A stretch of DNA of 17,342 nt, taken from contig DNFG01000070.1 in the NCBI GenBank assembly GCA_003487005.1, positions 577 through 17,918 on the forward strand, read 5' to 3'. Source of the DNA: Bryobacterales bacterium. GTDB taxonomy: Bacteria; Acidobacteriota; Terriglobia; Bryobacterales; Bryobacteraceae. Below, in pieces: positions 7,783 through 13,299 of this stretch (its first letter is position 1; every line of letters begins with the position of its first letter). The notes beneath the pieces were generated by a model. That model worked only from the letters and a program-made list of their open reading frames with translations. It was not told the DNA's origin and searched no databases. The position numbers and the translations under genes were made by a program.

Positions 7783-10634
7783 TAGCCCGTACTCTTCCCG
7801 GCCCGGTCCTGCCCGATCAGGTAGACGTTCTTCAGTCCCGTGAAGCCCGTTTTGAAATCGAGCGGCACCGTGAGACTCAGCGTTGTCCCGCTCCGAAGGA
7901 TTTGCACCCCCGAGAGGTTCACGCTGCACTGGCTATTGGACAGCGTGCGGGAGGATGCGCGAGAGGTCCCGACGAAGTATACGCTCTTCCACGAAGTCCC
8001 GCTATCCTGCGCGAGCCAGATGGAGTTGCTCGCGGTTTCGTAGACGACCCAGCAGGCCCCCGCCCCGCTCACACTGCTGTTGATCAACATGCCCACCGTG
8101 GCGAAGTCCGTCGCGCCATCGGCGTCCGAGAAACTCGCCGTGAACGCCGGTTGCCAACCGGTGCCCGAGGCAGGCGTCACCGACACCGCTATCGGAGTCC
8201 CGGTCGGGGGAGTCGCGGCAGCGGCTCCCATCCGGAAAGACCACTGCTGCGAACTCGTCGCACCCGAAGTGTTCCTTGCCACGACTCTCCAATAAATGAG
8301 GCTTCCCGGAGTCAGATTCGTCAGGTTGTAGCTCTGCGCGGACACAGTCGTCAGCAGCGGCGGTGGACTCTGCACGCCTGCATACACCTCATAATCCGTC
8401 GCGTTGCTGGCGGCGCCCCATTGCAAAACAGCGCTGTTCGTACTGCTCAGAGTTGTGCCGTTGCCCGGCGACACCAGAGTGGGAACCCCCGGGATAGGCA
8501 CCGGCGCTTGAAAACTCCAGACCGGCGACATTGTGCTTCCCGCGGCATTCTTTGCGACGACTCTCCAGAAATACGTGGCTCCATTCGACAATATTCCCGT
8601 GGAATACTGCAGCGTGGTCTGGTTCCGCAAAAACGGGGGCGGATTCTGCGTGCCGAAGTACACGTCGTAGCTGGTCGCCCCGCTCGCTGCCTGCCAATCC
8701 AGAATCGTCGAATTCGCGGCAAGGCTGGATCCGTTCCCCGGGCTGCGCAGTTGGGGGGGCGCCGGAGCCGCCATCGTAGCAAAACTCCAGACCAGCGAAG
8801 ACGTCTGCCCATCGCCGTTTCTGGCGACCACCTTCCAGTAATAAACCGTCCCTGCGCTCAGCGAACCCGGCACGTAGGTCGTTCCCGAAGAAGTCGTGAC
8901 CAGCGCGGGGGGATTCTGGGTGCCGAAATGAACATCGTAGGAGGTTGCCCCAGAGACGCTACCCCAGGTAAGGGTGGGTGCCAGGGACACTCCGGTGGCC
9001 CCCGTGGCCGGGGTTGGATTGCCCGGGGCGGGCAGCGGTTCCCGAGCCGGCGATCCCGGCGTGGATGCCAACTCCTCGCCAAGTTGCCGGCGTACCGACT
9101 CCAGCGTCTGCGCATCGCGCGTCCAGTTCAGAAAATCCGATGCGACGCTCCGCGCGGCGGACATTGCTTCGCTCTCCTTGCCCGCTTTCTTCAGCAATTC
9201 GATGTACTCATAGTCGTCGATCGAATCCCTCAGCCACTTCAGCCGCATCGACGGGACTACCCCCGTAACGCCCACTTGCTGCCCGGGATACACCAGCATT
9301 CCCTCTCCCGGATAGTTGCTCGAACTGAACGTGCCCGTGTTGTTCACGTTGTTCCATGGGTCCGAAGACCAGCGGTCGATCCTCCAGTAAAGCAGACCGG
9401 TCAGCCCCAGGCTCTGGTTCATGAATCCGCCTTGAATCCGAAAATTGATCGGTTCAAAGTCGATGAGCCATTTCGGCGAGTACGCATCTTGCACCAGCGT
9501 GTTGTAGGACCATACCTCGTGCTTCAGATCAAGCACTTCCTTCACCCGGTTCGCATCATGCTGCACCGGCAGAATCACCCAGATATCCACCCCTGGCTTC
9601 CCGGCGCCATCGTCATACAATGCCGGGGTTGGCGGCATCGTAATCAGGTTCTTGATCCCGGCCTGGTGCATGTTTCGCGACCAGGACTTGATCGTCTCAT
9701 GCAAATTCGCGCAGGCCCCGACTTCATCGGCCGTGTAGTTGTACACCATCAAGCCAGGCGCCTGGGCGTTCTTCGCCGTCTGGAATTGAGACGCGCTGGG
9801 AGATGCGGACATGCTGCAGTTGCCGATATCCGCTCCGCTCCAGAAACCCAGATTCACCGCCCCCAGGCCGAGTTGCGACTTCAATGCCGATTGTTCAGCC
9901 GCTGTGGTGCGCGCAGGGTACAGCCGGTGATGCAGCAGTTCTGCGTTGGCCTCCGCGCTTCCGGCCGTCCAGTACAGAAAACTGGAGTGCGCGGACGGCA
10001 CTGTCGGCAGCGTGAAGTCCCAAACGGTCAGATCAATGTTTCCGCTCACCGCTCCCTGGGAACTGCTGACCACGTACGTGCCCTTGTAATTGCCGGGCGG
10101 CGCATTCGCTGGTACGTATACATCCACCCAAATCGGCTGGTTGCGGCCAGCATTGAGATTGAACGGCACAGCATCCAACGCTGCCCCCGAGAGGTCTGTT
10201 GTGCTTCCGCGCTTCCGGAATGGGATCAGCGCGTCGGGATACCAGCCCACTCCCAGTGGCCGGTTCGTCCCGCGCCAGTCCGGACTCGCCTGCGAGACGT
10301 AAACGTAATGCTCGCGGTACAGTTGCATGCTCGCGCTCGGTATGATGTTTCCGGCCGCATCACGCAGATCCGAAACAGTGACATTGACGTTGCTCAAGGC
10401 TTCCCCGGACGACTGTACGACGATCTGAAAAGACTCCCACTCATTGCGAGCCGCCTGGATCAGTACGTTTCGCTCAGTCCCGGCGGGGCCCGTCTGTGGT
10501 ACTCGCACCAGGCTGGAAGTCGTCCACACCACCGGTGCCGCATCAACGGGTTGGCAGGTGGCCAGAATCATGAAAAAAAGGGCGGTGGTAATCCGGTTTC
10601 GTGCTGCACCGGTCGCTCCACTCGAGAACTTCAT
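7752..10634 (-). CDS. Exported DUF4091/GH123-like protein with three Fn3-like repeats
   Basis: The 960-residue product starts at an ATG preceded by AGGAAAGGA. The first 32 residues form a typical Sec signal peptide (basic start, hydrophobic ITTALFFMILATC, cleavage near VDA-AP). Residues about 45-210 form a beta-rich region with AARNEWESFQIVVQ, the hallmark of DUF4091 N-termini. Y-T-A-D303-E304 fits the paired Asp-Glu used by GH123 glycosidases. RDSIDDYEYIELL (469-481) is the classic DUF4091 ending. Then come three Fn3-like repeats (about 540-620, 627-710, 719-802) and a C-terminal domain (about 816-960) with LSNSQC. A secreted or surface glycosidase or glycan-binding role is likely; the substrate is unknown. 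The frame stays open upstream to 10871, allowing a 1039-residue form that I consider less likely. Confidence 0.85.
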   Translation of the reverse strand: MKFSSGATGAARNRITTALFFMILATCQPVDAAPVVWTTSSLVRVPQTGPAGTERNVLIQAARNEWESFQIVVQSSGEALSNVNVTVSDLRDAAGNIIPSASMQLYREHYVYVSQASPDWRGTNRPLGVGWYPDALIPFRKRGSTTDLSGAALDAVPFNLNAGRNQPIWVDVYVPANAPPGNYKGTYVVSSSQGAVSGNIDLTVWDFTLPTVPSAHSSFLYWTAGSAEANAELLHHRLYPARTTAAEQSALKSQLGLGAVNLGFWSGADIGNCSMSASPSASQFQTAKNAQAPGLMVYNYTADEVGACANLHETIKSWSRNMHQAGIKNLITMPPTPALYDDGAGKPGVDIWVILPVQHDANRVKEVLDLKHEVWSYNTLVQDAYSPKWLIDFEPINFRIQGGFMNQSLGLTGLLYWRIDRWSSDPWNNVNNTGTFSSSNYPGEGMLVYPGQQVGVTGVVPSMRLKWLRDSIDDYEYIELLKKAGKESEAMSAARSVASDFLNWTRDAQTLESVRRQLGEELASTPGSPAREPLPAPGNPTPATGATGVSLAPTLTWGSVSGATSYDVHFGTQNPPALVTTSSGTTYVPGSLSAGTVYYWKVVARNGDGQTSSLVWSFATMAAPAPPQLRSPGNGSSLAANSTILDWQAASGATSYDVYFGTQNPPPFLRNQTTLQYSTGILSNGATYFWRVVAKNAAGSTMSPVWSFQAPVPIPGVPTLVSPGNGTTLSSTNSAVLQWGAASNATDYEVYAGVQSPPPLLTTVSAQSYNLTNLTPGSLIYWRVVARNTSGATSSQQWSFRMGAAAATPPTGTPIAVSVTPASGTGWQPAFTASFSDADGATDFATVGMLINSSVSGAGACWVVYETASNSIWLAQDSGTSWKSVYFVGTSRASSRTLSNSQCSVNLSGVQILRSGTTLSLTVPLDFKTGFTGLKNVYLIGQDRAGKSTGYQLKGTWMVP
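8229..9017 (-). repeat. Three tandem fibronectin-III-like domain repeats in the coding sequence
   Basis: Three repeats of about 82-84 residues lie at 8775-9017, 8505-8756 and 8229-8480. Each starts with a P-x-x-G-x-x-L element, has a W then SGATSYDV or NATDYEVY, then a [FA]G[TV]Q[NS]PP turn, and ends YYWKVVARN...WSF or a close variant. The first two share the GTQNPP turn exactly. They differ at many synonymous positions, so this is an old duplication. Such domains usually act as spacers or carbohydrate-contact modules in secreted enzymes. Confidence 0.85.
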
Positions 10635-11069
10635 CGGGTATCGGTCCTTTCCTCGGTTCGTCTTCCATCGATCGCTTCCTACAGAGTCGGCAATCGGGAA
10701 GACTCCTCGTTCCGCGACGATACGGTCAGTGAAGCGGGGAATGAGCGTCGACTCTGTCGCGTCCATACCGCCCATCACGGAAGCCAGAATCCCAGCAATC
10801 AGAAGGCCAATCCCAAACGGAAACCCCACCTTAGAGGATTCTTGTCGATAGTGGAAAATCACGTCCATCACACACCCAAGTCACAGGCGCGGTCGCCTGT
10901 CGGTAGTGGTTTCAGAGGTTCTGATCGACAACTCCATTGTGCGGCAGAATCCTCGGGGAAGGAAAGAGTTCAGGTAGAAATTGCACAGTCTGGCCGGTCA
11001 TCGTAGTGCTGGAGTCCGGTCTCGAACACTCGCGATGGCAGGCGCTTGCAGAGAAGGTAGTGCAGCGCC
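10635..11069. other. Intergenic region, no supported gene
   Basis: This 435-base stretch separates the divergent DUF4091 gene and transposase remnant. The part next to the DUF4091 start (10635-10871) is an in-frame open extension of that gene with a hydrophobic stretch (PFGIGLLIAGILASVM) but no convincing ribosome site, and is probably leader DNA. A hairpin lies at 10883-10900. I see no convincing promoter or RNA gene. Confidence 0.5.
10883..10900. repeat. Perfect inverted repeat (7-bp arms, 4-nt loop)
   Basis: ACAGGCG and CGCCTGT are exact reverse complements separated by CGGT. There is no T-tract on the + side and no clear one on the - side, so it is a weak terminator candidate. It may be a dispersed REP-like palindrome. 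That can be decided only by counting copies in the genome. Confidence 0.45.
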
Positions 11070-11306
11070 ATGTACATTCGTAAGAAGAAGTTCGTCTCAA
11101 AAGGAAAAATTTACTTTCGCTACCAGTTGGTAGAGTCAGTCAGCACGCCCAAGGGGCCGCGACAGCAAATCGTCTGCCCACTAGGTGATCTTTCTCCGAG
11201 AAGCAGGGAGGAATGGCTTAGGTGGGCGCAGAAGCTTGAGCACGCTCTCAAGGTGTATGAGAGCCCGCCACGGAAGCGGGGGGCCGACAGCCAGCCACCC
11301 GCCTAG
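11070..11306 (+). pseudogene. N-terminal fragment of an IS1634-like transposase
   Basis: The 78-residue frame opens MYIRKKKF, continues YFRYQLVESVSTPKGPRQQ and LGDLS, and then has REEWLRWAQKLEHAL. This resembles the N-terminal region of IS1634/IS4-group transposases, whose full proteins are several hundred residues. The DDE catalytic core is missing: the frame leaves the pattern after about residue 65 and stops at 11306. No matching C-terminal piece was found in the window, and terminal inverted repeats could not be identified. It is most likely a dead remnant left by deletion. A small free-standing gene is possible but less likely. Confidence 0.6.
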
Positions 11307-11533
11307 CTGCCGGATGAACCACGCCGGTCCAGTGGGCGGCCTGCCTGCCAACGCCCGGGCCCCGCCTCCCCACCGGTGAACCGGCCCTGGCAGCCCGTGG
11401 GAAGACTCACGGACCGCCGCTGCCACCACCCCAAACCTGAGCCGCTCGCCCTGATCAACGGCAACATCCCGAATCCGGGTTTCCGCCAATTCCCCTGCTG
11501 CCGACCTTCGGGGCCGCCCCGTGTCTGGACGCG
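11307..11533. other. Non-coding stretch with no recognised feature
   Basis: Short open frames cross this GC-rich 227-base segment, but none has a recognisable product or a good start. It contains a short C/G-rich palindrome near 11508-11520 without a T-tract. It is probably debris between the transposase remnant and the truncated amidotransferase. Confidence 0.4.
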
Positions 11534-11806
11534 TCACCGGCGGGCAGCGGCAACGCGCGCGAGGATGGAGTCAAGAAGCCGGTATAACATGTGTCGCGCG
11601 GCCTCCCCGTATGCTGATTCGCCCGCCCGCAGCACTTCAGGCGACTGCTCGTAACGGCCCGTTCCAATCTCACTTCCACAGTTGCGGATCAGTTCTTCGA
11701 GCCCAGGGCTCGCCATCTCCAGGTGGAACCGGAACCCGATTGCCGAAGCGGTTTCGAAGGCCTGAACTTCGCAGGCTTCGCTATGGGCAAGCAGAGTCGC
11801 GCCGGG
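11534..11806 (-). pseudogene. 3' fragment of a class I glutamine amidotransferase gene
   Basis: Read on the - strand, about 90 residues from RPGATLLAHSEAC through QAFETASAIGFRFHLEM to a natural stop match the C-terminal third of GMP-synthase-like class I glutamine amidotransferases. The G-A-x-L-L-A-x-S-x-x-C block precedes the FHLE catalytic His/Glu segment. The nucleophile-Cys half and any start codon are missing. Upstream in the same frame the translation becomes nonsense antisense to real genes. The fragment sits directly after a ferredoxin-like start in another frame, which suggests a deletion joined the two genes. The exact junction is uncertain by roughly 10 bases around 11800-11812. 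Confidence 0.7.
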
Positions 11807-11898
11807 CCGCAGGCATTTGCGCAAAGCGCACAGCCGGTGCACTTCGATCCGTCCACGACCGGAAGCCATTTGGACCCCGACTGTTTGTCCGTCAGCAC
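11807..11898 (-). pseudogene. 5' fragment of a 4Fe-4S ferredoxin gene downstream of ric
   Basis: A GTG at 11898 starts the frame VLTDKQSGSKWLPVVDGSK, followed by CTGCALCANACGP, a complete C-x2-C-x2-C-x3-C iron-sulfur motif. The GTG overlaps the ric stop (TGA at 11894-11892) and has GGAG immediately upstream, so it was clearly the next operon gene. After CGPA the frame no longer looks like a ferredoxin; it runs on to a stop at 11689 antisense to nothing meaningful, while the amidotransferase tail appears in a different frame. A 69-residue chimaeric peptide could still be translated. The ferredoxin's second half is lost. Confidence 0.7.
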
Positions 11899-12620
11899 GG
11901 CTCCAGCGCCTCCAGCGCCATGGCGCGCGGAAACAAAATGTTGTTCTCCAGGTGAATGTGAAGATGGAGGTCCTGCTCCAGTTCGCGCAGACCATCGAGC
12001 ACCGACCGGTATGTGATGCACGCGTGAAATGGCGCCTCATAGTCGTTTGTCGCTGCCCGCATCTCTCGGAGCGTTGCTCCCGCGCTCTCGTGTTCGCTCT
12101 CCATCATCGCGATGGGATTCGCCAGGGATCCGAACGGTGAAAGCGGGATTGATAACCCGGTCTGCACCGCGTCCTCAAGCCGCGCAATGAATGGGAAGAG
12201 GATCAGCTCTTCTTTGTGCATGTGCATATCGAGTTCACGCGTCAGCCCGCGCAGGAGATCAGGAAGCTGCCCCAGTCTTTCCTGATCGTGCGCACCGTAT
12301 ACGCGGATCACCTTCTGCAGCCGGAGCCGCAGCTGCGGCAGTTCTACCTTCAGGTAGTAGTGGTGGGTGGTGAGAATGTGGCGGATCAAGTCTCTCAGGG
12401 ACACGCTGCTCCAGTCCGTCAAATCGGTTGGGGCCCCCCGGATCGCCTGCTCCAGTTCCGCCAGAACCGCCGATGGGTCCAGTCCGAGCTCGAGGCACGC
12501 GTCGCCGACAGGTCGCTTGCCGCCACAACAGTAGTCGATGCCATACTTCTCGAAGGTTCGGACCGCACCGAGTGCTGCGGACGCGATTTCGGAAATCGTC
12601 TGAGAGGGTGAGATCGTCAT
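11892..12620 (-). CDS. ric: Iron-sulfur cluster repair di-iron protein (Ric/YtfE/ScdA)
   Basis: The 242-residue protein has the ScdA_N (DUF542) domain followed by a hemerythrin-like domain. Residues 8-36 read like the family start, ending in YGIDYCCGGKR with the paired cysteines C31-C32. The di-iron ligand set is visible in H86/H87, MHMHKEE (132-139), ESEHE (175-178 area) and HIHLENN (221-227). These proteins restore Fe-S clusters damaged by nitric oxide or oxidants in the cytoplasm. Start ATG 12620 is preferred over upstream in-frame ATGs at 12653 and 12749. It matches the family N-terminus and lies just downstream of a CRP/FNR-type site and a -10-like element. A ferredoxin gene fragment is coupled to its stop. 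The gene is divergent from an Rrf2 regulator. Confidence 0.93.
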   Translation of the reverse strand: MTISPSQTISEIASAALGAVRTFEKYGIDYCCGGKRPVGDACLELGLDPSAVLAELEQAIRGAPTDLTDWSSVSLRDLIRHILTTHHYYLKVELPQLRLRLQKVIRVYGAHDQERLGQLPDLLRGLTRELDMHMHKEELILFPFIARLEDAVQTGLSIPLSPFGSLANPIAMMESEHESAGATLREMRAATNDYEAPFHACITYRSVLDGLRELEQDLHLHIHLENNILFPRAMALEALEPC

Positions 12621-12638
12621 TCCTGAGTCCAGAACCAG

Positions 12639-12644
12639 AGCATA
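12639..12644 (-). promoter_or_regulatory. Candidate -10 element of the ric promoter
   Basis: TATGCT on the - strand matches four of six TATAAT positions and would place the start near 12632, with a leader of about 11 bases. The position 17 bases upstream reads CATCCT, far from TTGACA, which fits an activator-dependent promoter. Predicted from sequence only. Confidence 0.4.
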
Positions 12645-12665
12645 CTGGCCCATTCTCCTCAAGGA

Positions 12666-12681
12666 TGTGACCGCCGTCACA
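12666..12681. promoter_or_regulatory. CRP/FNR-superfamily binding site upstream of ric
   Basis: TGTGAccgccgTCACA is a perfect match to the CRP consensus TGTGA-N6-TCACA, with 6-base arms (TGTGAC/GTCACA). Its centre lies 41.5 bases upstream of the start predicted from the -10 element at 12639-12644, the standard class II activator position. The regulator could be a CRP, FNR or NO-sensing DNR/NnrR-type protein; none is encoded in the window. Confidence 0.6.
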
Positions 12682-12770
12682 AGCGACGGAGCTTCAAGCG
12701 CCCGGATGGGCCCGCAGACCCCGAAGCAGGAAACGGCCACAGCCCGCAAGACCGGTCCTCAAGAAAACGC

Positions 12771-12799
12771 TTGACTCTCGACAAATACGGATATAGCCT
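12771..12799 (+). promoter_or_regulatory. Candidate promoter of the rrf2-Rieske/cytochrome b operon
   Basis: TTGACT at 12771-12776 is a strong -35 match. At 17-base spacing the -10 would be TAGCCT (12794-12799), which is weak; TATAGC at 12792-12797 is an alternative at 15 bases. Either way the -10 lies inside the palindrome at 12786-12806. A start near 12806 would leave a leader of under 20 bases. Confidence 0.45.
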
Positions 12800-12806
12800 A
12801 TCCGTA
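12786..12806. promoter_or_regulatory. Palindromic operator, probably for the adjacent Rrf2 regulator
   Basis: TACGGATA and TATCCGTA form a perfect 8-base inverted repeat around TAGCC. Its size and AT-rich borders fit Rrf2-family operators (NsrR, IscR, CymR types). It covers the likely -10 region, so bound regulator would block transcription of its own operon. It is about 150 bases from the predicted ric start, so control of ric by this site is less certain. Confidence 0.65.
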
Positions 12807-12822
12807 ATCTCCATATTGACCT

Positions 12823-13299
12823 ATGCTTGGCAAAACTTCCATTGCGGCGATCCGGTCTCTGCTGTTTCTGGCAGGGCAGGATTCCACTCTCTGCTGGTCT
12901 CCGCGGCGTCTGGCCGAAATACTGGACGAATCCCCCACTTATCTCGCCAAGGTGGCGAGGCACCTCGTCAAACACCGGATTCTCGAAGCTGAGAAAGGTG
13001 CCAAGGGGGGAGTCCGGTTGGGACGCAGACCCGAGGAGATTACTCTGCTGGCCGTCGTTGAAGCATGCCACGGGCCGGTGGTGGGTGACTACTGCCGGTC
13101 TGCGCGACCCTCGAGCACTCACTGCAATTTCCACCGCGCCGCCATGGAGCTGCATGAAGCGATCACGGGCGTCCTTGGGCGGTGGACCGTCGCGGACCTG
13201 CTGGAACGTCCCGCAGCCCTGCACGAGGCCGTTGGCGGTGTCACTTGCCTCATGGCGGGGGCGAAAGGGGTTTTGGCCCGGATGGAGGCCCGGGGATGA
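12823..13299 (+). CDS. Rrf2-family transcriptional regulator (NsrR/IscR-like)
   Basis: The 158-residue protein begins MLGKTSIAAIRSLLFLA, the usual Rrf2 first helix. A winged helix-turn-helix (about 26-66) follows, including LAEILDESPTYLAKVARHL and the KGAKGG wing. Three cysteines in the expected segment (C82, C91, C101) suggest an Fe-S cluster that senses NO or redox state. Their spacing (8 and 9 residues between) is wider than in E. coli IscR/NsrR. There is no Shine-Dalgarno sequence before the ATG, and the predicted leader is very short. A perfect palindrome covers the promoter, suggesting autorepression. The stop overlaps the flavoprotein start (ATGA). The neighbouring ric supports an NO-responsive role, but NsrR identity is not proven. 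Confidence 0.88.
   Translation: MLGKTSIAAIRSLLFLAGQDSTLCWSPRRLAEILDESPTYLAKVARHLVKHRILEAEKGAKGGVRLGRRPEEITLLAVVEACHGPVVGDYCRSARPSSTHCNFHRAAMELHEAITGVLGRWTVADLLERPAALHEAVGGVTCLMAGAKGVLARMEARG

Noticed and set aside
8229..9017. Repeated segments as a CRISPR-like or mobile repeat
   Set aside because: The repeats are about 250-280 bases, in frame, and diverged at synonymous positions. They are protein domain repeats, not a DNA array.
7533..11006. A 1157-codon open frame on the + strand
   Set aside because: It lies antisense to the DUF4091 gene, whose signal peptide, DUF4091 motifs and Fn3 repeats are convincing. The + translation is Arg/Pro/His-rich, low in hydrophobic pattern, and has no recognisable domain. 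High GC makes such shadows common.
11508..11520. CGGGGC-C-GCCCCG palindrome as a terminator
   Set aside because: The one-base loop cannot form as drawn and no T-tract follows on either strand. It is probably chance in GC-rich DNA.
12621..12749. Longer N-terminus for Ric (starts at 12749 or 12653)
   Set aside because: The family N-terminus matches from residue M at 12620. The extra region contains the CRP/FNR-type palindrome and a -10-like element, so it is more likely promoter DNA.
13182..13295. Longer N-terminus for the flavoprotein
   Set aside because: These 38 codons lie wholly inside rrf2 and are low-complexity. ATG 13296 has the ATGA overlap and a GGAGG site, and fits the GltD-like start.
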